Positions 19,108-27,321 of a stretch of 64,000 nt of DNA are shown here, piece after piece. The number at the start of each line of letters is the position of its first letter. The stretch's first letter is position 1. The stretch spans positions 1-64,000 of the forward strand of contig NZ_AONQ01000017.1 of assembly GCF_000342045.1 (NCBI RefSeq), given 5' to 3'. The notes below the pieces were generated by a model. That model was not told where the DNA came from, did no database searches, and saw nothing but the letters and a program-made list of their open reading frames with translations. Origin of the DNA: Paramagnetospirillum caucaseum. Its GTDB lineage: Bacteria; Pseudomonadota; Alphaproteobacteria; Rhodospirillales; Magnetospirillaceae. The translations under genes were made by a program, and so were the position numbers.

Positions 19108-19694
19108 TCGTCCTCGCATCGGCCAGCCGCGCGCGGGCCCGCATGCTGGAAGAGGCCGGCGTGGCCTTTGCCGTGGAGGTGGCGGCGGTGGACGAGGCGG
19201 CGGTCAAGGATTCGCTGGCCGCCGAAACCCGCAATCCCGCCCGGGTGGCCGAGGTGCTGGCCGAACTGAAGGCGGTGCGGGTCTCGGCCCGCCATCCCGG
19301 CGCCCTGGTGATCGGCGCCGACCAGATGCTGGACTGCGACGGCACATGGTTCGACAAGCCCGCCGACCGCCCGGCGGCCCGCGCCCAGTTGCTGGCGCTG
19401 CGCCACAAGACCCACCGCCTGACCTCGTCGGTGGTGGCGGTCAGGGACGGGCGGCGGGTGTGGCACCATACCGAGGCGGCCCGGCTGACCATGCGCAACT
19501 TCTCGGAAGCCTTCCTGGATGCCTATCTGGAGCAGGCGGGCGAGGCGGTGCTGTCCTCGGTGGGGGCCTACCAGCTGGAAGGGTTGGGCGCCCAACTGTT
19601 CCTCGCCGTGGAGGGCGATTTCTTCACCATTCTCGGCCTGCCGCTGCTGGCCCTGATGGATTTCCTGCGCGACAACGGAGAGCTGGTTTCATGA
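19104..19694 (+). CDS. maf: Maf-like nucleotide pyrophosphatase
   Basis: 196 residues of the Maf/HAM1-like fold that hydrolyse non-canonical or modified nucleoside triphosphates. The N-terminal motif IVLASASRARARMLEEAG and ADQMLDCDG are present. The ATG overlaps the ppsR stop (ATGA) and the stop overlaps the aroE start, so the operon is tightly coupled. Confidence 0.93.
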   Translation: MIVLASASRARARMLEEAGVAFAVEVAAVDEAAVKDSLAAETRNPARVAEVLAELKAVRVSARHPGALVIGADQMLDCDGTWFDKPADRPAARAQLLALRHKTHRLTSSVVAVRDGRRVWHHTEAARLTMRNFSEAFLDAYLEQAGEAVLSSVGAYQLEGLGAQLFLAVEGDFFTILGLPLLALMDFLRDNGELVS

Positions 19695-20527
19695 TCGTCT
19701 CGGGCAAGGCCAGACTGGCCGGGGTGCTGGGTTGGCCGGTATCCCATTCCCGTTCGCCCCGCCTGCACGGCTTCTGGCTGGAACAATTGGATATCGACGG
19801 CGCCTATCTGCCGTTGCCGGTGGCGCCCGGCGATCTGGAGGCCGTCATCCGCGCCCTGCCCCGCATGGGGTTCAGGGGCGCCAACGTCACCGTTCCCCAC
19901 AAGGAGGCGGTGATGAGACTGGTGGATCATCTCGATCCCCTGGCCCGGCGCATCGGCGCGGTCAACACCCTGGTGGCCCGTGACGACGGATCGCTGGAGG
20001 GCCGCAACACCGATGCCTACGGCTTTTTCGAGAATCTGCGCCAGGGCTGCCCCGCCTGGGCGCCCGCCTCCGGCCCGGCGGCGGTGATCGGCGCCGGCGG
20101 CGCTTCCCGCGCCGTGGTGGCGGCGCTGACCGATGCCGGCGTGCCGGAAATCCGTCTCGCCAACCGCTCGCGGGAGCGGGCCGAGATACTGGCCGCCGAT
20201 CTCGGCGGCCCGGTGCGGGTGGTGGAGTGGAGCGAACGGGCCGGAATGCTTGACGGCTGCGCCCTGCTGGTCAACACCACCACGCTGGGCATGAGCGGTC
20301 AGCCGGACTTGGACCTCGACCTCTCGGCCCTTCCCCAGACGGCGCTGGTCAACGATATCGTCTATGTGCCGCTGGAAACCGATCTGCTGGCCCGCGCCCG
20401 GCGGCGCGGCAATCCGGTGGTGGACGGGCTGGGCATGCTGCTGCATCAGGCGGTGCCCGGCTTTGCGGCGTGGTTCGGTCGGCGGCCGGTGGTCAGTGAC
20501 GAATTGCGAGCCTTCGTGTTGTCATGA
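19691..20527 (+). CDS. aroE: Shikimate dehydrogenase AroE
   Basis: 278 residues; NADPH-dependent reduction of 3-dehydroshikimate in aromatic amino acid synthesis. The substrate motif SHSRSPRLH, the catalytic Lys in NVTVPHKE and the Rossmann motif VIGAGGASRAVV are visible. The start is the ATG overlapping the maf stop. The stop overlaps coaE. Confidence 0.96.
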   Translation: MIVSGKARLAGVLGWPVSHSRSPRLHGFWLEQLDIDGAYLPLPVAPGDLEAVIRALPRMGFRGANVTVPHKEAVMRLVDHLDPLARRIGAVNTLVARDDGSLEGRNTDAYGFFENLRQGCPAWAPASGPAAVIGAGGASRAVVAALTDAGVPEIRLANRSRERAEILAADLGGPVRVVEWSERAGMLDGCALLVNTTTLGMSGQPDLDLDLSALPQTALVNDIVYVPLETDLLARARRRGNPVVDGLGMLLHQAVPGFAAWFGRRPVVSDELRAFVLS

Positions 20528-21150
20528 AGATCCTGGGTCTCACCGGCTCCATCGGCATGGGCAAGAGCACGGCGGCCGCCATGCTGCGCCGTCTGCTGCG
20601 GGTGCCGGTGCACGACGCGGATTCCACGGTGCACGCCCTGTTCGCTCGCGATGGCAAGGCGGTGGCGGCGGTGGACGCCGCCTTTCCCGGGGTGGTCAGG
20701 GGGGGCGCGGTGGACCGGGCGGCCCTGGGCGCCAAGGTGTTCGGCGACGATGCGGCCCTGAAGACGCTGGAAGCCATCGTCCATCCCCTGGTGCGCGCCG
20801 CCGAGCGTGATTTTCTTGCCCGTCACCGCCGCCGCCGCACGCCCCTGGTGGTGCTCGACATCCCGCTGCTGTTCGAGACCGGGGGCGAGGCGCGCTGCGA
20901 CGTGGTGGCGGTGGTCAGCGCGCCGGCCTTCCTGCAGGCCGCCCGGGTGCTGGCCCGGCCCGGCATGACGCGGGCCCGGCTTGACGCGGTGCTTGCCAAG
21001 CAGATGCCCGATTGGCAAAAGCGGCGAAAGGCCGACGCGGTAATTCCCACCGGATTGGGCAAGGGTCCGGCCCTGAAGCGGTTGAAGGCTTTGGTTTGGG
21101 CGGTACGTGAGGGAAAGTGGCCACAGATGAACACGGATAGACACAGATAG
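20524..21150 (+). CDS. coaE: Dephospho-CoA kinase CoaE
   Basis: 208 residues; last step of coenzyme A synthesis. The P-loop GLTGSIGMGKST lies at the N terminus, with DIPLLFETGGE in the CoA-binding part. The C-terminal ten residues (WPQMNTDRHR) are encoded by one arm of an intergenic repeat, so this tail looks acquired by insertion and is probably not functional. The ATG overlaps the aroE stop. Confidence 0.95.
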   Translation: MKILGLTGSIGMGKSTAAAMLRRLLRVPVHDADSTVHALFARDGKAVAAVDAAFPGVVRGGAVDRAALGAKVFGDDAALKTLEAIVHPLVRAAERDFLARHRRRRTPLVVLDIPLLFETGGEARCDVVAVVSAPAFLQAARVLARPGMTRARLDAVLAKQMPDWQKRRKADAVIPTGLGKGPALKRLKALVWAVREGKWPQMNTDRHR

Positions 21151-21200
21151 ATCTTCATCTGTGTCCCGCGTAGCGGGAATCTGTGTTCATCTGTGGCTGA
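21115..21200. repeat. Imperfect inverted repeat (CACAGATGAACAC type)
   Basis: The left arm GCCACAGATGAACACGGAT pairs with the right arm ATCTGTGTTCATCTGTGGC. Inner copies of ACACAGAT and ATCTGTGT flank a small CCCGCGTAGCGGG hairpin. This type of intergenic repeat recurs in many bacterial genomes as I recall. The left arm overlaps the 3' end of coaE. Confidence 0.85.
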
Positions 21201-21226
21201 ATCTATGTCAGGAAAAGGCAGTGCCC

Positions 21227-21910
21227 ATGCGCGAGATCGTGCTCGATACGGAAACCACCGGCTTTGATCCGTTGAGCGGCCACCGGCTGGTGGAAATCGG
21301 CTGCGTCGAGCTGTTCAACCACCTGCCCACCGGCTCGGTGTTCCACCGCTACTGCAACCCCGAGCGCGACATGCCGGAAGAGGCCTTCAAGGTGCACGGC
21401 CTGTCGGCGGATTTCCTGTCGGACAAGCCGCTGTTCGCCGAGATCGTCGCCGACTTCCTGGAATTCATCGGCGACGCGCCGCTGGTCATCCACAACGCCG
21501 AGTTCGACATGCGCTTCCTCAATGCCGAACTGGCGCGGCTGGGCTTTCCGGCGCTGCCCATGAGCCGCTCCATCGATACGGTGCTGATGGCGCGCAAGAA
21601 GTTTCCCGGCGCCCAGGCCAATCTGGACGCGCTGTGCCGTCGTTTCGAGATCGACAACACCCACCGGACCCGGCACGGGGCGTTGCTGGATTCGGAATTG
21701 CTGGCCGAGGTCTATCTCCAGCTGATCGGCGGGCGCCAGCCGGGTCTCGAACTGGGTGGCGGCAAGGGTAACGGCGGCGGCAATGCCTCGGCGGCAGAGG
21801 TCAGGCGCGAGTTCCGCGCCCCCCGGCCCCACGCCCCGACCGAGGAGGAAAGCGCGGCGCACACGGCGTTCGTGGCCAAGTTCAAGAACGCCGTGTGGCT
21901 CAGGGAATAG
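21227..21910 (+). CDS. dnaQ: DNA polymerase III epsilon subunit (3'-5' exonuclease)
   Basis: 227 residues; proofreading exonuclease of the replicase. ExoI is IVLDTETTGFDP, ExoII is the VIHNAEFDMRFLN region, and ExoIII ends in RHGALLDSELLAEVY with the DEDDh His. I chose the ATG at 21227 after AGGAAAAGG; a GTG two codons earlier is possible. The C-terminal tail should carry the alpha-binding segment. The stop lies one base from the secB stop on the other strand. Confidence 0.95.
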   Translation: MREIVLDTETTGFDPLSGHRLVEIGCVELFNHLPTGSVFHRYCNPERDMPEEAFKVHGLSADFLSDKPLFAEIVADFLEFIGDAPLVIHNAEFDMRFLNAELARLGFPALPMSRSIDTVLMARKKFPGAQANLDALCRRFEIDNTHRTRHGALLDSELLAEVYLQLIGGRQPGLELGGGKGNGGGNASAAEVRREFRAPRPHAPTEEESAAHTAFVAKFKNAVWLRE

Positions 21911-21911
21911 G

Positions 21912-22379
21912 TCAGGCCTGACCCTGCTGGGCGTTCATCTCGTCCACGCGGGCGCGGTAGAGCTGGACGAAATCCAGCGGCTGCAGCAGCAGCGGCGGCA
22001 GGCCGCCGTCGCGGGTCATGTCGGCGACGATGTTGCGGGCGAAGGGGAACAGCAGGCGCGGACACTCGATCAGCAGCACCGGGTGAATCTGGTCTTCCGG
22101 CAGGTTGAGGGTGAACACGCCGGCATAGGCCAGTTCCAGGATGAACAGCGCCTTGCCTTCCAGCAGGGCCTCGACCTTGAGGTGCAGCACCACTTCGTAG
22201 GCGTTGGCGCCCACATTGGCGACGTTGACGTCCACATGGATCGGAATCTCGGGATTCTTGCCCTGCATCTCGATGAAGGAATGGGGCGCGCCGGGGATCT
22301 CGAAGGACAGATCCTTGATGTACTGCATGTTGACCTGCAGCTGGGGCAGATCCTCGGACGGCGTCTGGGCGTCGGTCAT
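21912..22379 (-). CDS. secB: Protein-export chaperone SecB
   Basis: 155 residues; tetrameric chaperone that hands precursors to SecA. The first beta strand LQVNMQYIKDLSFEIPGAP and YAGVFTL are typical. It is read toward dnaQ, with a 12-bp palindrome GTCAGGCCTGAC (21911-21922) spanning the junction of the two stops. Confidence 0.96.
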   Translation of the reverse strand: MTDAQTPSEDLPQLQVNMQYIKDLSFEIPGAPHSFIEMQGKNPEIPIHVDVNVANVGANAYEVVLHLKVEALLEGKALFILELAYAGVFTLNLPEDQIHPVLLIECPRLLFPFARNIVADMTRDGGLPPLLLQPLDFVQLYRARVDEMNAQQGQA

Positions 22380-22441
22380 GGTGCTCTCCGAATGGGAAGA
22401 CTTCGATCAAAAGGCTGGCAAGGGGCGTAGCACGGACACCT

Positions 22442-22924
22442 TTACGGCTCAAGCCGCTTGTGGTCCGAAGGTTGGGACCGGCCGGGTTCGGGGGGAATGA
22501 TCTCGTATTCGCCATCGATGATCGTGGGGCCGGCATGGGGGGCGGCGCCCGGTCCCGCCCCCGGATTCCCCACCACGACACGGGCCGCCACCACCCGCAG
22601 CAGCAGGATGCGCACCGGCCGCAGCATCAGCATCAGCGCCATTGCGTCGGTGATGAAGCCGGGCAGCAGCAGCAGGAAACCGGCCAGGGCGATGCAGATT
22701 CCGTCGAACACCGCCGGGCCGGGCGGCTCGCCGCGGGCCATCCGTGTCCGTACTTCCAGCGCCATGCCCAGCCCGCCGTGGCGCAGCAGGACCGAGCCGG
22801 CCAGGATGGCCAGGACGGTCAGCGCCACGGTGGCCAGCCCGCCGATGGAATCGGCCACGCGAATCCACACCATGATCTCGGCTACCGGCAAGGTTAGTAT
22901 GCCGACCAGGAATGCCCATGCCAT
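22442..22924 (-). CDS. fxsA: FxsA-family membrane protein
   Basis: 160 residues from the ATG at 22924, behind GGGAG; a TTG six codons earlier is less likely. Three hydrophobic segments lie in the first 110 residues, with the family motif LLLLPGFITDAM. FxsA is linked in E. coli to relief of phage T7 exclusion by the F plasmid, but its function is not settled. It is transcribed divergently from the Tim44-like gene. Confidence 0.9.
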   Translation of the reverse strand: MAWAFLVGILTLPVAEIMVWIRVADSIGGLATVALTVLAILAGSVLLRHGGLGMALEVRTRMARGEPPGPAVFDGICIALAGFLLLLPGFITDAMALMLMLRPVRILLLRVVAARVVVGNPGAGPGAAPHAGPTIIDGEYEIIPPEPGRSQPSDHKRLEP

Positions 22925-22996
22925 GCTTGCTCTTTCTCCCAACCCGCCTTATGTCTTTGACTGGACAAGCAGCTTACCCTACCTCGGACTGGCCTG

Positions 22997-23656
22997 ATGA
23001 ACGACGGCTATCACTTTCTCGACATCGTTTTTTTCGCCATGGTCGCCGCCTTCCTGGTGTTGCGCCTGCGCAGCGTGCTGGGCAAGCGCACCGGCGCCGA
23101 ACGCCCGCCCGAACAGTGGAGCCAGCCGGACTCCCCCGCCGATAACGTGGTGGACCTGCAAAGCGCCCGCCGCTCGGCGGCGGAACCGCCGGCCGAGACG
23201 CCGGTGGGCCAGGGTCTGGCCGCCATCCGCGCCGCCGACCGGGGCTTCGACCTGGACGGCTTCTTAGGGGGAGCCAAGGCGGCCTTCGAGATGGTGGTCA
23301 TCGCCTTCGCCCATGGCGACAAGGCGACGCTGCAGCCGCTGCTGGCCCCCGACGTCTACCGCCATTTCAGCGACGCCATCGACGCCCGGCGCCAGCACGG
23401 CGAGACGCTGCAGACCGAACTGGTGGGCATCCGCTCCGCCGAGCTGGTCGAAGCCGGGATGGATGGCCGTTTCGCCGCGTTGACCATCCGCTTCGTCAGC
23501 GAGCAGGTCAACGCGCTGCGCGACGCCAAGGGCGAGGTGGTCGAGGGCAATCCCGAGCGGGTGATCGACGTGATCGACCTGTGGACCTTCCGCCGCGACA
23601 CCCGCTCCGCCGATCCCAACTGGGCGCTGGCCGCCACCCATACGCCCGACGCATGA
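22997..23656 (+). CDS. Tim44/TimA-like domain protein
   Basis: 219 residues with an N-terminal membrane helix (about residues 8-22), a Pro/Glu-rich linker and a Tim44-like domain from about residue 80 (GFLGGAKAAFEMVVIAFAHGD). It is the alphaproteobacterial relative of mitochondrial Tim44, and the neighbourhood of secB and fxsA is the conserved one. A role at the inner membrane in protein assembly is suggested by homology only. The stop overlaps the mltA start. Confidence 0.92.
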   Translation: MNDGYHFLDIVFFAMVAAFLVLRLRSVLGKRTGAERPPEQWSQPDSPADNVVDLQSARRSAAEPPAETPVGQGLAAIRAADRGFDLDGFLGGAKAAFEMVVIAFAHGDKATLQPLLAPDVYRHFSDAIDARRQHGETLQTELVGIRSAELVEAGMDGRFAALTIRFVSEQVNALRDAKGEVVEGNPERVIDVIDLWTFRRDTRSADPNWALAATHTPDA

Positions 23657-24837
23657 GGAATATCGCCACCGTATTGCTGGTGGCCGCCGCCTTGGCCGCC
23701 TGCGCCACGCCGGAACCGGCCCCCGCGCCGCCGGCCGGGCCGGGGCGCATGGTGCTGCAGCCCCTGGGCTATGACCAGCTGGCCGGCTGGTCGGCGGATG
23801 AATCGGCCCGGGTGCTGCCCGCTTTGCTCAAATCCTGCAACCGCGTCACCAAATTGCCCACCGACAGATCCATCGGCTTCGAGGGGGTGGGCGGCACCGC
23901 CGCCGACTGGTATCCCCCCTGTGCCGCCGCCGCCCGGGTGGCCGAGGGCGACCACAAGGCGGTGCGCGTCCTGTTCGAGACGTGGTTCACCCCCTGGCAG
24001 GTCACCGGCGACGGCAAGACCGACGGATTGTTCACCGGCTATTTCGAGCCGGAGATCAGGGGGTCGCGCCAGCGTCAGGGGGCCTACGCCCAGCCCATCC
24101 ACGGCAAGCCCGGCGATCTGGTCACCGCCGATCTCGGCAGGTTCCGCTCCGACTGGGCGGGGGAACAGCTGGTCGGCCGGGTCGAGAACGGACGGCTGGT
24201 CCCCTATCCCACCCGCGCCGAGATTGAACGGGGCGCCCTCGACGGCAAGGCCCCGGTGGTGGCGTGGACCGACGACGCGGTGGATCTGGCCATCATGCAG
24301 ATCCAGGGCTCGGGAAGGGTGCGCCTGGACGACGGCACGGTGATTCGCCTGGGCGTAGCCGGCAGCAACGGCCACAAATTCATCGGCATCGGCAAGGTGA
24401 TGAAGGACGAGGGCAAGCTGGGCGCCGACACCTCCATGCCGGCCATCCGCGCCTGGCTGAAGGCCAACCCCCAGGAAGGCCGCGCCCTGCTCGGCCGCAA
24501 TCCCCGCTATATCTTCTATGGTCTCAATTCCGGCACCGACGGGCCGCTGGGCACCGAGGGCGTGGCGCTGACGCCCGAGCGCTCGCTGGCCGTCGATCCG
24601 CGCTTCGTGCCGCTGGGCGCCCCGGTGTGGCTGGACAGCGTCGATCCGGCGGGCAAGCCGCTGCGCCGCCTGATGATGGCCCAGGATACCGGCGCCGCCA
24701 TCAAGGGCCCGGTGCGCGGCGACGTGTTCTGGGGAGCCGGCGAGGCCGCCTTCCAGATCGCCGGCAAGATGAAGAGCCCGGGGCGGCTGGTGGTGTTCCT
24801 GCCCAAGGCCCGTTCTCCCCGGCTTGCCGAGAGATAG
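23653..24837 (+). CDS. mltA: Membrane-bound lytic murein transglycosylase A
   Basis: 394 residues with a lipoprotein signal ending in LAAC. The MltA domain (FTGYFEPEI, then VDLAIMQIQGSGRVRLDDG) cleaves peptidoglycan glycan strands. The C-terminal 3D domain has three aspartates (VDPRFVPLG, DSVDPAG, AQDTGAAIKG). The start ATG overlaps the Tim44-like stop. A 15-bp tandem duplication covers the stop codon. Confidence 0.95.
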   Translation: MRNIATVLLVAAALAACATPEPAPAPPAGPGRMVLQPLGYDQLAGWSADESARVLPALLKSCNRVTKLPTDRSIGFEGVGGTAADWYPPCAAAARVAEGDHKAVRVLFETWFTPWQVTGDGKTDGLFTGYFEPEIRGSRQRQGAYAQPIHGKPGDLVTADLGRFRSDWAGEQLVGRVENGRLVPYPTRAEIERGALDGKAPVVAWTDDAVDLAIMQIQGSGRVRLDDGTVIRLGVAGSNGHKFIGIGKVMKDEGKLGADTSMPAIRAWLKANPQEGRALLGRNPRYIFYGLNSGTDGPLGTEGVALTPERSLAVDPRFVPLGAPVWLDSVDPAGKPLRRLMMAQDTGAAIKGPVRGDVFWGAGEAAFQIAGKMKSPGRLVVFLPKARSPRLAER

Positions 24838-24855
24838 GGGGCCGAGAGGTAGGGG
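24826..24855. repeat. Tandem 15-bp duplication spanning the mltA stop
   Basis: GCCGAGAGATAGGGG is followed directly by GCCGAGAGGTAGGGG (14 of 15 identical). The first copy contains the mltA TAG. Confidence 0.9.
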
Positions 24856-24926
24856 TTGCCTTCCGGGTCCCTCTTCTCCATCCTTCGCCGTGATATGATG
24901 ACTTCAGGACGGAGTGGATCGCGGCG

Positions 24927-25688
24927 ATGAGCCGGTTGCTGGCCGAATGGCGGGAACGCAAGGGACGCGAGGAGGAACAGCTGCACGAGCAGCTGTGCGC
25001 CGCCATCCGCGCCGGTCAGGTCCAGGTCTACACCGATCCCCGCCTGCTGGATTTCCAGGGCTCGCCGGTGCATCAGCACTGGGACCATCTGCTGCCGCTG
25101 ACCATCGAGGCCACCCTGGCCCTGGTCGTCCTGCTGGCCACCGGCATCGCCACCGGCATCATCGCCATGACGCTCTGCGTCCTGGCCCATCTCTACGGCA
25201 ACAAATATTACGTGGCCTGGCGGCTGAAAACCCGCGCCTTGGCCTATCTGCTGGGCAGCTATCCGCAATTCGTCGCCCTGTGGCAGCTGGGCGGCATCGC
25301 CCTGGTGGTCAAGGGGGTCAACGAGGCCCCCTGCCTGGCGCCCAAGGGCGACTGGCGCAAATTCATTCGCCGCAACCTCGGCGAGGGCGAGCCCCAGGCC
25401 CAGGCGCCCATGGCCAACGCCCCGGTTCCCGCCGGTCCGCGCATGACGGCGCCGCCCGCCCAGCCCGCCGCCGCCCCGGCTCCGCCGTCCGAGGCGATTG
25501 CCGAGCCGGCGCCGGTGGTGATGGAGACCGCCCCCCTGGCCGATGCGGTGCAGCCCGCGCCGTCCCCTGCTCCTTCTCCCGCCGCCGCGCCCGAGATCAT
25601 GGCGCCGCCTGCCCCCAAGCCCGGGGACCGCTGGGCGTCCATCGCCGACGAGGACCCGCCGCGCGACGAGGTCGTGCCAAAATCATGA
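24927..25688 (+). CDS. Membrane protein with a Pro/Ala-rich tail, unknown function
   Basis: 253 residues. The N-terminal 60 are charged, then comes a hydrophobic block (about residues 57-90) that may form two helices. A conserved-looking patch (residues 95-150) follows, then a low-complexity Pro/Ala tail of about 90 residues. No family recognised. It lies between mltA and the Smr gene on the same strand, and the gap to the Smr start is short, so co-expression is likely. Confidence 0.7.
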   Translation: MSRLLAEWRERKGREEEQLHEQLCAAIRAGQVQVYTDPRLLDFQGSPVHQHWDHLLPLTIEATLALVVLLATGIATGIIAMTLCVLAHLYGNKYYVAWRLKTRALAYLLGSYPQFVALWQLGGIALVVKGVNEAPCLAPKGDWRKFIRRNLGEGEPQAQAPMANAPVPAGPRMTAPPAQPAAAPAPPSEAIAEPAPVVMETAPLADAVQPAPSPAPSPAAAPEIMAPPAPKPGDRWASIADEDPPRDEVVPKS

Positions 25689-25701
25689 GGATCGTCGGGC
25701 G

Positions 25702-26298
25702 ATGAGCCGGGGGCGTCTGGTCGAGCCGCGCCAGCCCCGCCGCCGGGTGGTCACCGCCGACGAGATCAAGGTGTGGAAGGCGGTGGTCGCCGACGCCCGG
25801 CCGCTGCCCGGCCATTCGCCGCCCGCCGATCCCTCGCCGGAAGCCGCTGCCCTGCCCGAGCCGGTGGCCTCTCCCCCGCCGCCGCCCGGCGTTCCGCCGG
25901 CGCGGCCCTCGGCCCATCCCCCCGCCCCGCCCCGCAGCGGCCACGGCGAACTGCACCACGGCAAGGCCCCCGGCCTCGACCGCCGCTCCGCCGAACGGCT
26001 TAAGAAGGGCGAGATGGAGATCGAGGCCGATCTCGATCTGCACGGCCTGACCCAGGACATGGCCCACGCCCAGCTGACCGCCTTCATCCAGCGCTGCTGG
26101 GCGGCGCAGCGCCGCTGCGTCCTGGTGGTGACCGGCAAGGGGAAGGGGGGCCAGGGGGTCGGCATCTTGCGCGCCCAGGTGCCGCGATGGCTCAACCAGA
26201 GCCCTCTGCGCGAGCGCATCCTGGGCTTTTCCTACGCCCAGCCGCGCCATGGCGGCGACGGCGCGCTCTACGTGCTGATCCGCAGACAGCGGGCATGA
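25702..26298 (+). CDS. Smr-domain protein (putative nuclease)
   Basis: 198 residues: a disordered Pro-rich N half, then a Smr domain from about residue 105 with DLDLHGLTQDMAHAQL and the VVTGKGKGG loop. Smr domains cut nucleic acid; bacterial stand-alone members act on stalled ribosomes or branched DNA. Which applies here is unknown. The genes mltA, Smr and XRE are a conserved alphaproteobacterial set. The stop overlaps the next start. Confidence 0.9.
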   Translation: MSRGRLVEPRQPRRRVVTADEIKVWKAVVADARPLPGHSPPADPSPEAAALPEPVASPPPPPGVPPARPSAHPPAPPRSGHGELHHGKAPGLDRRSAERLKKGEMEIEADLDLHGLTQDMAHAQLTAFIQRCWAAQRRCVLVVTGKGKGGQGVGILRAQVPRWLNQSPLRERILGFSYAQPRHGGDGALYVLIRRQRA

Positions 26299-26648
26299 CA
26301 CCGTTCGGCGCCCGCATCCGCGCCCTGCGCGACGCCAAGGGCATCCAGCTGCGCCGGATGGCCGCCGACCTGCACATCTCCGCCGCCTATCTTTCGGCGC
26401 TGGAACACGGCCATCGCGGCCGCCCGGCTCCCGGCCTGGTGATGCAGATCTGTGGTTATCTCGGCTGCATCTGGGACGAGGCCGAGGAGCTGAAGGCCCT
26501 GGCCGAACTGTCCCACCCCAAGGTGACGCTGGACACCTCGGGCCTTACCCCCGCCCATACCGAACTGGCCAACCGCCTGGGGCGCTCGATCCGTGAGCTG
26601 CCGGAGGAGATGGTGGAGCGGTTGCTGGCGGTGCTGGACGGGCGATAG
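26295..26648 (+). CDS. XRE-family helix-turn-helix regulator
   Basis: 117 residues with an N-terminal HTH: IRALRDAKGIQLRRMAADLHISAAYLSALEHG. The C-terminal half is helical. The ATG overlaps the Smr stop. It ends six bases before the convergent Crp/Fnr gene stop. The target is unknown; autoregulation of the mltA-Smr operon is possible but not shown. Confidence 0.88.
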   Translation: MTPFGARIRALRDAKGIQLRRMAADLHISAAYLSALEHGHRGRPAPGLVMQICGYLGCIWDEAEELKALAELSHPKVTLDTSGLTPAHTELANRLGRSIRELPEEMVERLLAVLDGR

Positions 26649-26653
26649 CCCGG

Positions 26654-27238
26654 TCACCGCAGCCGGAACACCCGCTTGCCCGGACGCTCCAGCCGGCCTT
26701 CGGCGACCAGGGCGGCCAGGGTGCGGTACAGCGCCTCGTGGGTCAGCCCGATTTCCTGGGCGGCGACGGAAATGGGGCGATCGAGGGCGACGGAATCCTC
26801 GGCGGCGCCCAGCTGAGTCAGCCAGGCCACCACCCGATCACGGGCATGGGGAAGGCGCATCACCTCCTGCCGGCCGCGCAGCCTTTGCACCTCGCGGGCG
26901 AGGTAGGCGGAGAAGGCCAGGTTGAGGTCGGGATGGGCACGGAGGTAAAGCAGCAATGCCGCCTTGGGAAACATCCGCACTCGGGAATCGGTCTCGGCCA
27001 CGGCGTCGCAATGGTAATGGGGGGCGAACAAAGCGGCCTCGGCGAACAGGGAACCGGCACGGGCCACATGCAGGGTCACCGCCGAGCCGTCGGCGCCGCA
27101 GCGCATCAGCCGCAGGCGGCCCTGCTCCACGTGAAACACCGCCCGGGCCTCGTCGCCGCGATGGAACAGCGCCTCACCCGCCTCCAGGGTACGGACGGTG
27201 CCGCCGATACCGCCCAGAACCTTGCCCCAATCGTCCAT
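26654..27238 (-). CDS. Crp/Fnr-family transcriptional regulator
   Basis: 194 residues: a cyclic-nucleotide-binding-like beta roll (about residues 15-110; GEALFHRGDEARAVFHVEQGRLRL) and a C-terminal winged HTH (ISVAAQEIGLTHEALYRTLAALVAEGRL) with the Glu/Arg recognition helix typical of Fnr-like proteins. It has no N-terminal cysteine cluster for oxygen sensing, so it is closer to heme- or NO-responsive Dnr types or has another ligand. A perfect TGAT-N4-ATCA palindrome lies 15 bp upstream of its start. Confidence 0.9.
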   Translation of the reverse strand: MDDWGKVLGGIGGTVRTLEAGEALFHRGDEARAVFHVEQGRLRLMRCGADGSAVTLHVARAGSLFAEAALFAPHYHCDAVAETDSRVRMFPKAALLLYLRAHPDLNLAFSAYLAREVQRLRGRQEVMRLPHARDRVVAWLTQLGAAEDSVALDRPISVAAQEIGLTHEALYRTLAALVAEGRLERPGKRVFRLR

Positions 27239-27252
27239 GTCCTTCTCCCTGG

Positions 27253-27268
27253 TATGATCGGGATCATA
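27253..27268. promoter_or_regulatory. Fnr-type operator between the regulator and the Spy-like gene
   Basis: Perfect palindrome TATGATC-GG-GATCATA. Its core TGATCGGGATCA fits the TTGAT-N4-ATCAA Fnr/Dnr box except for the outermost base pair. It sits in the divergent promoter region, so the regulator may control itself and the neighbour. Confidence 0.7.
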
Positions 27269-27321
27269 TGGCAGCAGCCGGGGCCTGCCTATGGTGGATC
27301 ACTTCGTCACGGGAGGATTCC

